This document shows positions 25,693 through 33,953 of a DNA stretch of 47,000 nucleotides, piece by piece. The stretch covers positions 1-47,000 of the forward strand of contig JAOFXR010000021.1 in NCBI GenBank assembly GCA_028047635.1, in the 5' to 3' direction. The notes below the pieces were generated by a model. It saw nothing but the letters and a program-made list of their open reading frames with translations, was not told where the DNA came from and searched no databases. The DNA is from Verrucomicrobiales bacterium (GTDB taxonomy: Bacteria; Verrucomicrobiota; Verrucomicrobiia; Verrucomicrobiales; DEV007). Position 1 is the stretch's first letter. Every line of letters starts with the position of its first letter. The position numbers and the translations under genes are program-made.

Positions 25693-26394
25693 TCAGCTCT
25701 CTTCGCCTACCTCCAATTTGCGATATGGCCGTCTCAAACCTTTGCCCCAAAACATGACGACACATCCTGAAACCTCCACGTTGAAAGTGCGGAACCGTTT
25801 CTGCAAGGCCTCCATGACCGCTCCGAGTCCGTCTTCCGTATTCGAGAAAATCCCCTTACGGTTGTAGTGCGACATCAGTATTTTCGCGAGGACAGGTCGC
25901 TGAATATCCGTGCCCAAAATAGTCGATCCAAATACCACGCCATCATTTTTAAGTACAGGAATCAGATTATCGAGGACTTCTCCCATCTTCAGCTCGAGAC
26001 GACCGGGAAGGCAGTGGAGCAAATAGTTAATCGCAACGGAATCGAACTCAGGAACCGAAAAGTCGAGCGGATCGAGAATGTCCTCCTGAAAGATCTCGGG
26101 GCGAAAATCGGCAACTCGCTTATAAGCCCTGTCGAGACAATCCCGATTGATGTCGAGCAATCCAACTCGCGAAGCAGCCTCAGGCAAAGTATGCTCCAGA
26201 AAATATCCCGTCCCGACCCCAACCTCGAGATGATTCGCGGAAATGTGAGAACGATACAGCTCGAGTAACTTCTCTGTAGGACACTTCCAGACACGTCGGT
26301 TAGAAAACCCGAGGACCCACCAGTCATAGAAAGCCAAACTGCGTTTGGTATAAGCGGCATGGCCCCGCTCAACATCAGATAGTTCGGCTTTCAT
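25693..26394 (-). CDS. Class I SAM-dependent methyltransferase
   Basis: The 233-residue protein carries the S-adenosylmethionine-binding Rossmann signature (NHLEVGVGTGYFLEHTLP, with acidic strand-2 end GLLDINRDCLDRA) and the motif region FDSVAINYLLHCLPG. It lacks domains that would name its substrate, and the tail (VEVSGCVVMFWGKGLRRP) fits general small-molecule methyltransferases. The start ATG at 26394 has a good Shine-Dalgarno, AGGAG at 26401-26405, six bases upstream; the site is rare for this window. It lies upstream of the ECF operon on the same strand but separated by a 130-bp gap with a palindrome, so co-transcription is uncertain. Confidence 0.85.
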   Translation of the reverse strand: MKAELSDVERGHAAYTKRSLAFYDWWVLGFSNRRVWKCPTEKLLELYRSHISANHLEVGVGTGYFLEHTLPEAASRVGLLDINRDCLDRAYKRVADFRPEIFQEDILDPLDFSVPEFDSVAINYLLHCLPGRLELKMGEVLDNLIPVLKNDGVVFGSTILGTDIQRPVLAKILMSHYNRKGIFSNTEDGLGAVMEALQKRFRTFNVEVSGCVVMFWGKGLRRPYRKLEVGEES

Positions 26395-26402
26395 AGAATT
26401 CT

Positions 26403-26442
26403 CCTATTCAATAGGGTATAGTCTCGAAGTCAACCCTGTTGA
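26403..26442. repeat. Palindrome cluster: CCTATTCAATAGG, AGGGTATAGTCTC and TCAACCCTGTTGA
   Basis: The divergent gap between the methyltransferase and release factor genes contains CCTATTCAATAGG (26403-26415, arms CCTATT/AATAGG), overlapping AGGGTATAGTCTC (26413-26425), which is the exact 13-base reverse complement of 3401-3413 in the xylA terminator. TCAACCCTGTTGA (26430-26442, arms TCAAC/GTTGA with loop CCT) follows. The last shares its core with the copies at 32581-32620. Confidence 0.5.
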
Positions 26443-26501
26443 TTAGCGGAGCAGACTCAATTCTCTACCTTAAAGTCACTCTCATTCGTCTCTATACCCC
26501 A

Positions 26502-26876
26502 ATGAAACCGCTCGAACAGCGCATGAAACATCACCGTATCTTCGAAGAGGATTTGGAAGAACGTTTCGTTCTTGGCTCCGGTAGTGGCGGACAAAAAGTG
26601 AATAAAACGTCGTCGTGCGTTTATTTAAAACACCTTCCCACAGGGACGGAAATCAAATGTCAGGAGTCTCGTTCACGGGAAAAAAACAGAGAGATCGCCC
26701 GGGGGCGCCTGTGTGATCATTTCGACGCAGAAGAAAAGAAGCAAACCCTCGAGCGGGCCAAAAACCGCGCCGTGAAGCGCTACAAAAAACGCAGACCTTC
26801 AAAAGCGGAGAAAGCGAGACGGAAGCGAACCAAGCAACTCAGGACCGAAAAGAAAGCCAATCGTCGGCGTGTCTGA
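26502..26876 (+). CDS. ArfB/RF-1-domain peptide chain release factor-like protein
   Basis: A small protein of about 124 residues with the class I release factor GGQ loop (GSGSGGQKVNKTSSCVYLKH) that catalyses peptidyl-tRNA hydrolysis, followed by SRSREKNREIARGRLCDHF and a highly basic C-terminal tail (KRYKKRRPSKAEKARRKRTKQLRTEKKANRRRV). The size and the missing codon-recognition domain match ribosome-rescue proteins (ArfB/YaeJ, PrfH-like, mitochondrial C12orf65-like). The basic tail is what ArfB inserts into the empty mRNA channel of stalled ribosomes. I start at ATG 26502; an upstream in-frame TTG at 26439 would cover the repeat region. An ATG at 26523 is also possible. Confidence 0.8.
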   Translation: MKPLEQRMKHHRIFEEDLEERFVLGSGSGGQKVNKTSSCVYLKHLPTGTEIKCQESRSREKNREIARGRLCDHFDAEEKKQTLERAKNRAVKRYKKRRPSKAEKARRKRTKQLRTEKKANRRRV

Positions 26877-27023
26877 GGAAGAGGTCTCTCACTGCGACGC
26901 GGCATGCCGCAGATACTCTTTAATAAAAGGCATCTCCGCCGTGTCGAGCTATGCCAAAAAACGCACTTGGCGTGAGCCGGGAAACAGGGATATTGGTCGA
27001 AGTTCTTCCAATACGAATCTGCT

Positions 27024-28991
27024 ATGGCAAACTCCAAGAATCGCCCGAACACAGTTGTAATTTCCAACCTATCCCCCCTCATCGAAGGAGGCAGGTATCC
27101 AGCGAAACGTGTTGTCGACGAATCAGTCACGATAGGGGCTGAGATCTTTAAAGACGGACACGACCAGGTGGTGGCCAGTGTCGGATGGAGAATGGCAGGC
27201 GCGAAGCAAGTGGAAGAGGTTCTGCTAATCGCCAAAGAAAACGACAGATGGGAAGCAACGCTCCGCTTTCCCAAAACAGGGTTATACGAAGTTTTCATTT
27301 CCGCCTGGGCCGATGATTTCCTGACCTGGCTGCACGATTTCGAACGCCGCCTCACTGGCGACCAGGATGATTTCAATACCGAGATCGAAGAGGGTCGGGT
27401 CATTCTCAACTCCGCTGCGATTCGAGCTGCCGGTGGGCGCGCCAGCAAAGACGCGCAGGCGATCGAAGATCTCACAACAACGCTCATGAAGAGCGATCCA
27501 AAAGCCGTTCCGAAGCTCATGCACGCGCCTGGAACGCTCGAGCTCCTCGCCTGCTGGCCTGACCGCCGACTCGCAACCCTCTCGGAGGTGCCCATCCGCA
27601 TCAATGTAGAAACGAAGCTTTCGGCTTTTTCCGCCTGGTATGAGTTTTTTCCCCGCTGTGCGACCGGTGATACCAGCAAGCACTCAAGCTTCCGCGATTG
27701 CCTTCCCCGCCTCGACGATGCCAAAGAAATGGGATTTAACGTTGTCTACTTTCCTCCCATTCATCCGATTGGCGAAGCACACCGCAAGGGAAAAAACAAC
27801 ACCGTCACAGCTGAAAAGGGCGACGTCGGCTCCCCCTGGGCGATTGGAAATAAAAACGGCGGACACCGCGCCATCGAGCCGGAACTGGGCACGATTCACG
27901 ATTTTGTTTGGCTCCTCGGCGAAGCACGCTCCCGCGGACTCGAAATCGCAATGGATTTTGCGATTCAGTGTTCCCCGGATCATCCCTACGTCGAGGAACA
28001 TCCCGAATGGTTTTACCGCCGTCCCGATGGCTCGATTAAATACGCTGAAAATCCTCCCAAAAAGTACCAGGACATTTACCCGCTCGACTTTCACTGCGAC
28101 GAATGGGAATTGCTTTGGAAAGAGCTCCTCTCCGTCGTTCTCTACTGGGTCGACAAAGGCGTGAAGATCTTTCGCGTCGACAATCCACACACCAAACCGG
28201 TCTCTTTCTGGGAATGGCTTATCGCTGAAGTTCACCTCGTCGATCCCGATATCATCTTTCTCGCAGAGGCATTTACCCGCCCACCGATGATGCAGATGCT
28301 TGGGAAAATCGGATTCACTCAAAGTTACACCTATTTCACCTGGAGAGAATCCGCCGAGGAGCTCCGCGACTATGTGACCGAGCTAACGAAAGGGGAAATG
28401 CGGGATTACTATCGCGCCAACTTCTGGCCGAACACGCCTGACATCCTCCCTCACCACCTCCAACACGCGCCTCCGTCCGCCTTTAAAATCCGCGCCGCGC
28501 TTGCCGCAACGCTTTCCTCCTCATGGGGAATGTATTCCGGTTACGAGCTTTGTGAAAACAAACCACTAACCGGACGTGAGGAGTATCTCGACAGCGAAAA
28601 GTATCAACTGGTAGAGCGCGATTGGAACAAGCCGGGGAACATCAAAGCCTTCATCACAAGGCTCAACGAAGCGCGGAATCAGAACCCCGCCCTCGCTGAA
28701 TATGCGAATATTGACTTTATTCCCTGCGATAATGATCAGCTCCTCGCCTTTCACAAATGGACCGATGACGGCTCCAATCGCATCATCGTTGTCGTGAATC
28801 TCGATACCAAAATGAAGCAGGAATCCAGCATCCACCTGCCTCTCGAGGCGCTGGGCATTTCCCACGGAACCGCGTTCGAGGTCGAAGATTTAATCTATCG
28901 AGAGACCTACACATGGCGTAAATCCACCAATTTCGTGTCTCTTGACCCGAGGACGAAGCCAGTCCACATATTAAAAGTGAAGACTTCTTAG
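27024..28991 (+). CDS. glgE: Alpha-1,4-glucan:maltose-1-phosphate maltosyltransferase (GlgE)
   Basis: GlgE extends alpha-1,4-glucans using maltose-1-phosphate. A beta-rich N-terminal domain (about residues 1-180) is followed by the typical GlgE entry motif (VETKLSAFSAWYEFFPRC), the catalytic barrel (GFNVVYFPPIHPIGEAHRKG, MDFAIQCSPDHPYV), the nucleophile in FRVDNPHTKP (Asp386) and the acid/base Glu415 in FLAEAFTRPP, then a C-terminal beta domain. 655 residues is the usual length. The usual partners (TreS, Mak or GlgB) are not in this window. The ATG at 27024 lies 147 bases after the release factor stop, with no clear terminator between them. It may be co-transcribed with the CHASE2 gene that starts 14 bases downstream. 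Confidence 0.95.
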   Translation: MANSKNRPNTVVISNLSPLIEGGRYPAKRVVDESVTIGAEIFKDGHDQVVASVGWRMAGAKQVEEVLLIAKENDRWEATLRFPKTGLYEVFISAWADDFLTWLHDFERRLTGDQDDFNTEIEEGRVILNSAAIRAAGGRASKDAQAIEDLTTTLMKSDPKAVPKLMHAPGTLELLACWPDRRLATLSEVPIRINVETKLSAFSAWYEFFPRCATGDTSKHSSFRDCLPRLDDAKEMGFNVVYFPPIHPIGEAHRKGKNNTVTAEKGDVGSPWAIGNKNGGHRAIEPELGTIHDFVWLLGEARSRGLEIAMDFAIQCSPDHPYVEEHPEWFYRRPDGSIKYAENPPKKYQDIYPLDFHCDEWELLWKELLSVVLYWVDKGVKIFRVDNPHTKPVSFWEWLIAEVHLVDPDIIFLAEAFTRPPMMQMLGKIGFTQSYTYFTWRESAEELRDYVTELTKGEMRDYYRANFWPNTPDILPHHLQHAPPSAFKIRAALAATLSSSWGMYSGYELCENKPLTGREEYLDSEKYQLVERDWNKPGNIKAFITRLNEARNQNPALAEYANIDFIPCDNDQLLAFHKWTDDGSNRIIVVVNLDTKMKQESSIHLPLEALGISHGTAFEVEDLIYRETYTWRKSTNFVSLDPRTKPVHILKVKTS

Positions 28992-29005
28992 GCAAACTGA
29001 TAAAG

Positions 29006-30445
29006 GTGGCACGGGAAGGAACCGCTTCATTTTTCGAGAAATTTCAGCCAATCCTCATGCGACAACGCTTTCTCACTTTCGCCGTCCTCGGTCTTATTCT
29101 TATCGGAATAGGAGAATGGAACCTTCGTAGCAGTAAAATCGCTCCATTAAACTCACTGAACGACTTATGGCTGGAGTTCTGTGTCGGGAACTCGGGAGAC
29201 AAGATTCAAAAGCCCTCGATCTCGGTCGTCCGAATCAACGATGGCTACGAGCCGCTTAACATTGGCGGAGACAAGAGTCAGGGCGGCAACCCACGCCTCT
29301 CAAGACTCGATTTTGCAACGATTCTGAAATTCGTCGCCGACATGAACCCCAAAGCGGTTTCATTTCTTCCAACCCCCACCTTCAACGAGGAAAACGTTCT
29401 CAACAAAACGGACATCGTTCCTCTGAAAGACGCCGCGATGCAGCTCCCACGCTTCCCTGTTGCCACAGCCGTTTCGGACGACGGGGAAAAAGCGATCGAA
29501 AAGCAGCCCGTTTCCTATACCTCTCTCAAAGTCGAAGGCGATGCGAGCACCGTGTTCCCCTTTTCGCGAACAATCCGGTATCCAGATGCTCAAATCCTCT
29601 CCAACGGAATTCCCGCCTTTAAGGCGATCGAATCGGCCCGCGGACTGATTGGTGACGATGAGGCTAAAGTCCCTCTGATCGCCCGCAAAGGAGATCAAAT
29701 CATCCCGTCGATCATTCTTACCTCTGTCGCTTCGCATGCCGGAGTCGCCGCAGATCAAATTTCAGTCAATTTCACAGGGAAAAGCCCAGTCATCCAACTC
29801 GGCGAATACCGGACCATCCCCATCAATGCCGATGGCACCATGACACTGCCTAATCACTCAGGGCTTGGCCACGCGATAATGACGCTGCAGCGCAATGACG
29901 AAGGAGAGATCGTGGAGAAACATCACCTCACCTCGCTCTCTGTCGACGAACTGGCCTATACCGGCGAAGCGAACGACGAAGTCGCCAAGCGAATCCTCTC
30001 TGACTTTCAGGGCAAATTCCAGTCCCTCAGCGAGAATCTCGTCGTGATTGGTTTCGACCGGACTGCTGACCGTCACATCAACATTCCCGGTGGAGAAATC
30101 CTTTCTGAGACAAGCCTAATCACAAGGGCCATGGCGGTCATCCAAAGCGGACGCTTTCTCACCTGGTGGCCAGCATGGGGCAGGTGGCTCGCCGTCGCAG
30201 CGATTGCCCTGATCGCTCTCATCCTTTTTAAACTTCCAAAAGGGAAATTCATCCCGCTCACGATCGCTTCTTGTCTCATTTACTTCTCGGTCTGGATCCT
30301 CATCTTCAAGAGCACGCTCTCCTGGACCCCTCCGTTCGTCGCCCTGGCGTTATTCGGCCTCATGCTCATCGTGGGACTTTTAATTCCCGCAGGAGCGAAG
30401 AAGGAAGCTGCCGCAGCCGAAGAAGAAGTTCCTGCTGAGGCATAG
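29006..30445 (+). CDS. CHASE2 domain membrane protein without an effector domain
   Basis: An N-terminal membrane helix (about residues 20-38, FLTFAVLGLILIGIGEW), a large extracytoplasmic CHASE2 sensory domain (about 45-385; typical features ISVVRINDGYEPL, DFATILKFVADMNPKAVSFLP, FPVATAVS and LSENLVVIGFDRTADRH), three closely spaced helices (about 390-470) and an Ala/Glu-rich tail (KEAAAAEEEVPAEA). CHASE2 usually sits in front of adenylate cyclases or kinases and reads an unknown external signal; here no output domain follows, so it may pass the signal to another protein. The GTG start at 29006 is uncertain; ATG at 29057 is possible. It is 14 bases after glgE, suggesting one transcript. Confidence 0.85.
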   Translation: MAREGTASFFEKFQPILMRQRFLTFAVLGLILIGIGEWNLRSSKIAPLNSLNDLWLEFCVGNSGDKIQKPSISVVRINDGYEPLNIGGDKSQGGNPRLSRLDFATILKFVADMNPKAVSFLPTPTFNEENVLNKTDIVPLKDAAMQLPRFPVATAVSDDGEKAIEKQPVSYTSLKVEGDASTVFPFSRTIRYPDAQILSNGIPAFKAIESARGLIGDDEAKVPLIARKGDQIIPSIILTSVASHAGVAADQISVNFTGKSPVIQLGEYRTIPINADGTMTLPNHSGLGHAIMTLQRNDEGEIVEKHHLTSLSVDELAYTGEANDEVAKRILSDFQGKFQSLSENLVVIGFDRTADRHINIPGGEILSETSLITRAMAVIQSGRFLTWWPAWGRWLAVAAIALIALILFKLPKGKFIPLTIASCLIYFSVWILIFKSTLSWTPPFVALALFGLMLIVGLLIPAGAKKEAAAAEEEVPAEA

Positions 30446-30540
30446 TTTCGAGCGTAAGCGTTCCCGGAAGCGCAGACTGGCTGCGTTTCTGACCTCAATT
30501 TTCCCCGAGCACCGTGGAAATCCTGTGCTAATGTCGCGCC

Positions 30541-31659
30541 ATGTTACAGGCAGGTATTGTAGGACTTCCCAATGTTGGCAAATCGACGCTTTTCAACGCG
30601 GTGACGCGGACCCGAAAAGCGGAAGCGGCGAACTATCCCTTTTGCACGATCGACCCGAATCTGGGGATCGTCACGGTGCCAGATGAGCGTCTCGCCGTTC
30701 TCAGTAAATTATCAGGCTCCAAAAAGCTGATTCCCGCTGCAATCGAATTTGTTGATATTGCGGGCCTCGTCGAAGGTGCTTCCGCCGGAGCAGGACTAGG
30801 CAACAAATTCCTCGCCACGATCCGCGAAGTCGACGCCATCGTGCAGGTCGTTCGCTGTTTTGAAAACGACGACATCATCCACGAACTCGGTTCGGTAAAC
30901 CCCCTCCGGGACATCGAAATCATCAACTCGGAGCTGATCCTCGCGGACCTCGCAACCCTCGAAAAGCGTAAGGACTCCCGCGTCAAAAAAGCCAAGGGTG
31001 GTGATAAGGAAGCGCAGAAAGAAGTCGATCTCGCTGAGAAGTTGATTCCTCATCTCGATCAGGGTAATCCGGCGATCACGGCGGATCTCAACGACGATGA
31101 GAAAAAGCTCTTGATGAAGGAATTTTTCCTCCTCTCAGCAAAGCGCACTATTTTCGCCTGTAATGTCGCCGAAGACGATCTCGGCGCCGCTCAGGCAGAT
31201 CCTGACAGTTTTCCCATGGTGAAAGCGGTCCGCGACTATGCAGCTTCCGCATTTGGCGCTGAGGCGATCGTCATCTCCGCTCGCATCGAAGAGGAAATGA
31301 TCGATCTCGATCCTGCAGAGGCGACCGAGTTTCTATCGGACATGGGCATTCAAGATTCAGGCGTTTCCGCGTTGATCAAATCAGTCTACAACCTCCTCGG
31401 ACTGCAGACTTATCTCACGACCGGTGAGCAAGAGACCCGCGCCTGGACCATTTACGCCGGTGACAAGGCGCCTCAGGCGGCCGGTGTGATTCACGGTGAT
31501 TTCGAACGCGGCTTCATTGCTGCCGAAATCGTTCATTTTGACGATCTCGTCGAACTTGGCTCCAACGCGAAAGCGCGTGAGGCTGGAAAGCTTCGCATTG
31601 AAGGGAAAGAATACGTGATGAGAGACGGCGATGTCGTTGAATTTCGCTTCAACGTGTAG
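30541..31659 (+). CDS. ychF: Redox-regulated ATPase YchF (Obg family)
   Basis: This OBG-type P-loop protein prefers ATP and associates with the ribosome; in E. coli YchF/EngD affects oxidative stress responses. It has the P-loop GLPNVGKSTLFNA (residues 8-20), NYPFCTIDPNLGIV, the G3-type DIAGLVEGASAGAGLGNKFL, FACNVAEDD and a C-terminal TGS domain (QAAGVIHGDFERGFIAAE, EYVMRDGDVVEFRFNV). At 372 residues it is the standard size. The ATG at 30541 gives the conserved N-terminus. Its end lies six bases from the convergent DUF2805 stop, so no dedicated terminator fits between the two. Confidence 0.97.
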   Translation: MLQAGIVGLPNVGKSTLFNAVTRTRKAEAANYPFCTIDPNLGIVTVPDERLAVLSKLSGSKKLIPAAIEFVDIAGLVEGASAGAGLGNKFLATIREVDAIVQVVRCFENDDIIHELGSVNPLRDIEIINSELILADLATLEKRKDSRVKKAKGGDKEAQKEVDLAEKLIPHLDQGNPAITADLNDDEKKLLMKEFFLLSAKRTIFACNVAEDDLGAAQADPDSFPMVKAVRDYAASAFGAEAIVISARIEEEMIDLDPAEATEFLSDMGIQDSGVSALIKSVYNLLGLQTYLTTGEQETRAWTIYAGDKAPQAAGVIHGDFERGFIAAEIVHFDDLVELGSNAKAREAGKLRIEGKEYVMRDGDVVEFRFNV

Positions 31660-31665
31660 AGGCGC

Positions 31666-31914
31666 TCAATCGAGTTCATAGGAAACCCGTCCACGTTTCC
31701 CTTTCACCTCGGATTCGAAGCGTTTCCGATGTTTCGTGATTCGGCCCGTGACACGCTTTCGCCAAAGCCGGAAACCGGAAGGCTTCAGCTCACGGCGCAT
31801 CAGCTTGATGACTTCTTTTTCCGGCATGCCGGTTTTCGCCTCAATCTCTTCAAAAGTGGTGCGATCTTCCCAGGCCATACGAATGATCTGATCGCTGGTA
31901 TTTTTGCTATTCAC
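31666..31914 (-). CDS. DUF2805/TIGR03643 family small protein
   Basis: 82 residues beginning MNSKNTSDQIIRMAWEDRTTFEEIE, with the family core EKEVIKLMRRELKPSGFRLWRKRVTGRITKHRKR. The fold looks helical with a helix-turn-helix-like EAKTGMPEKEVIKLM segment. Its role is unknown. The start is GTG at 31914; a longer in-frame reading to 32073 would overlap the upstream channel gene in another frame and is not part of the family. It follows the TRIC-type channel gene by eight bases, so the two should be co-transcribed. The basic C-terminus hints at nucleic acid binding, which is inference only. Confidence 0.8.
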   Translation of the reverse strand: MNSKNTSDQIIRMAWEDRTTFEEIEAKTGMPEKEVIKLMRRELKPSGFRLWRKRVTGRITKHRKRFESEVKGKRGRVSYELD

Positions 31915-31922
31915 AAAAATGG

Positions 31923-32558
31923 TTACGGCGCTAGAGCCTCTCTGACTGCCGGAAAGCACCAATTCCATTTCACCGAAGCGAGAGGGAAAAGAACAATCAC
32001 CGCAATCGCAGCGACCATTGCCGCCTCTTTCGGCGCTCCCTCGACCGCCAAAACGAATAAATAGACCCAACACCCCGCAAAGGCACAGGTCGCATTGAGC
32101 GGGCTCGGTGTGAAGAGAGCGGAAACATCGTTACAGATCACATCCCCAAGGACGCCCCCAAACGTGCCCGTAATCATTCCCATCATCGCCGCGATGAACC
32201 AGGAAGGGTTCGTTTCGAGCGAATAAGCCGTTCCGGTAATCGCAAACAACGCCATTCCGAGTGCGTCAGGAAGCAGAAGCCAGGGCTTAATGCGGCCAAC
32301 GAGTTTCAAAACCAGGCCGGCAAAAACCGCAATCCCCAGGGTTATCATCGGATAATGAGGATTCCCGATCCAAAAGAGCGGCGTCCGATCGAGAAAAAGA
32401 TCCCGTAAGGTTCCCCCTCCAAAGGCGACCGCAAAAGCGACCGCAAAGACACCCATCACGTCCATTCCCTTGCGGGCAGCAAGCAACACGCCATAGATCG
32501 ACGAAACGATCACCGCGAGATATTCAATAAAGAGAAGGAGAGACGTCTCCATTTTCAT
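31923..32558 (-). CDS. Trimeric intracellular cation (TRIC/UPF0126) channel family protein
   Basis: This is an integral membrane protein of 211 residues with two inverted-topology repeats of the family: LAVIVSSIYGVLLAARKGMDVMGVFAVAFAVAFGGGTLRD in the first half and MALFAITGTAYSLETN with GMITGTFGGVLGDVICND in the second, the latter carrying the conserved GG/GD motif. UPF0126/YadS proteins are bacterial relatives of TRIC cation channels, and several have been shown to be cation-permeable or amino-acid-linked. The ATG at 32558 follows AAAGG seven bases upstream. It heads a two-gene unit with the DUF2805 gene and is divergent from the App1-like gene. Confidence 0.88.
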   Translation of the reverse strand: MKMETSLLLFIEYLAVIVSSIYGVLLAARKGMDVMGVFAVAFAVAFGGGTLRDLFLDRTPLFWIGNPHYPMITLGIAVFAGLVLKLVGRIKPWLLLPDALGMALFAITGTAYSLETNPSWFIAAMMGMITGTFGGVLGDVICNDVSALFTPSPLNATCAFAGCWVYLFVLAVEGAPKEAAMVAAIAVIVLFPLASVKWNWCFPAVREALAP

Positions 32559-32580
32559 GATAAAAACCTTTGGGATCTTA

Positions 32581-32620
32581 GACTAAACCCTGTTGACTGT
32601 CTCACTCAACCCTGTTGAGT
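32581..32620. repeat. Two tandem CAACCCTGTTG repeat copies
   Basis: GACTAAACCCTGTTGACTG (32581-32599) is followed by ACTCAACCCTGTTGAGT (32604-32620), a perfect 7-bp inverted repeat around loop CCT. Both share ACCCTGTTGA with the 26430 copy and AACCCTGTT with the 3384 and 11297 copies. They lie between divergent genes, 39 bases before the App1-like start. Confidence 0.6.
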
Positions 32621-32658
32621 CTCCCTACAACAGAACCGATCCCCTTTTCTTCTCTTTC

Positions 32659-33810
32659 ATGCCTTCCCCCACCAGAAGCAAACGCCTGTATTGGCTTCGT
32701 CTTTGTATCGTTCAGATAGGTAGGGGCTATGACGCACTTCATCGGTTTCTCGCCCGAATTGCAGGGCGCTGGGGAATGCCAATGAGCGCTGATATTTACC
32801 ACGCCGTTCAGCATAGCAACGGAGTTTCGGTCAAAGGCCGTGTCCTTTTGGCTAAAAAATGGCGCCAGCCGACGGTTGAAGACCACCCCGTCATGAATCT
32901 GCTTCAGATGATTCGCCGATGGACCACGCCTGAAAGACCGTTTTCCCTTGTTCGCTTGAGCGTTGGTGGCGCCACCGTGGAACAACGGGCTGACCGACAG
33001 GCCTATTTCGAAATCGAGATTCCCGCGAGCGAAGTAAAATCGAAAGAGCTATTGATCGAATTGCCTGAATCGAAAGTATCGAAGTCGCGGACCATGAAAA
33101 TCCGACGCTTCGGCAAAGAGGCGCGCTGCGTCATCATCAGCGATATCGACGATACCGTTCTCGTCACTCATGTCGCACGAACCTTGAGAATGGTGGCCAC
33201 GACTCTTTTCGGGAATGCACTGACCCGACAGCTTTTCCCCGGATCAGCGGAACTCTATCGAGCCCTCCGTCACGGAACGACTCCCCACGTGAGGGAACGT
33301 AATCCAGTGATCTACGTGACAAGCTCCCCCTTCAATCTGCATGCGCTTTTGAGATTAGTTTTCAAAGAAAACGGTCTTCCTGACGGCGCCTACTTCATGA
33401 CCGATTGGGGCATCGACGTCGACAAGTGGTTTAAAATCGGTCATGCCGAGCACAAACTGCATTCGATCGAACAGGCCTTTAAATGGCACCCGCAAAAACC
33501 GGTCATCCTTATCGGGGACAGCAGTCAGCATGATACCGACGTCTATGTCGAGACCGCTCTCGCTCACCCCGGCAAGGTCGACCAGATTCTCATTCGCGAC
33601 GTCACTGGCCCCGATCACATTGAACAGTTCCAGGAAAAAGTGGACGAGCTTCACAAATCAGGCACTGAATTCGCCTTCTTCAAAGATTCCGCTGAAGCAG
33701 CGAAGATCCTCGAAGCGAAAGGCTGGATTACCGAAGAGCAACTCGCCGAAGTCGTCAAAGCCTTCAAGGAAAGCCCCAAAGCTCTCGGCGCTGACTTGCT
33801 GCACCATTAG
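32659..33810 (+). CDS. App1-like phosphatidate phosphatase (DUF2183)
   Basis: A 383-residue protein with an N-terminal basic segment and hydrophobic patch (SPTRSKRLYWLRLCIVQIGRG), a beta-rich region, and a C-terminal HAD-like phosphatase domain: DIDDTV (Asp nucleophile pair), YVTSSPFNLH, FMTDWGIDVDKWFKIGHAEHKLHSI and LIGDSSQHDTDVYVE. This is the DUF2183/App1 family, whose yeast member is a Mg-dependent phosphatidic acid phosphatase. The substrate here is not proven. I start at ATG 32659; an in-frame TTG at 32593 lies inside the CAACCCTGTTG repeats and would add 22 unlikely residues. Divergent from the TRIC gene. Confidence 0.88.
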   Translation: MPSPTRSKRLYWLRLCIVQIGRGYDALHRFLARIAGRWGMPMSADIYHAVQHSNGVSVKGRVLLAKKWRQPTVEDHPVMNLLQMIRRWTTPERPFSLVRLSVGGATVEQRADRQAYFEIEIPASEVKSKELLIELPESKVSKSRTMKIRRFGKEARCVIISDIDDTVLVTHVARTLRMVATTLFGNALTRQLFPGSAELYRALRHGTTPHVRERNPVIYVTSSPFNLHALLRLVFKENGLPDGAYFMTDWGIDVDKWFKIGHAEHKLHSIEQAFKWHPQKPVILIGDSSQHDTDVYVETALAHPGKVDQILIRDVTGPDHIEQFQEKVDELHKSGTEFAFFKDSAEAAKILEAKGWITEEQLAEVVKAFKESPKALGADLLHH

Positions 33811-33817
33811 GGTTTTT

Positions 33818-33950
33818 CGCTGGCAAGGCATTCATAAGCCAGCGCTGTAGCTGCGTCCCGTGGGCGCGGACGGGTAGCCTTGAGCGTGCGGCAGCTCAGA
33901 AAACGAGGGCACGGACCTCACCTACAGAAATCGGCGTAAGCGCTGGCCGC
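33818..33950. repeat. Intergenic hairpin-rich element, possible dispersed repeat
   Basis: CGCTGGC (33818-33824) pairs with GCCAGCG (33838-33844). It is followed by GC-rich pairs (CCCGT ... ACGGG; GAGC ... GCTC) and a CGTGCCCTCG stretch on the reverse strand. There is no ORF. The composition differs from neighbouring genes and resembles REP-type intergenic repeats, but only one copy is visible here. Confidence 0.35.
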
Positions 33951-33953
33951 GTT

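Noticed and set aside
26780..27724. Long minus-strand open frame across the glgE start
   Set aside because: It is antisense to the release factor end and the beginning of glgE, rich in Arg/Ser with no domain; glgE and the release factor have clear family motifs.
31666..32073. Longer 135-residue reading of the DUF2805 gene
   Set aside because: The extra N-terminus lies antisense-in-phase over the TRIC-type channel gene in another frame; the family begins at the MNSKNTSDQ GTG start.
32593..32658. Upstream TTG start for the App1-like gene
   Set aside because: The added 22 codons read through the two CAACCCTGTTG palindromes and match nothing in the family.
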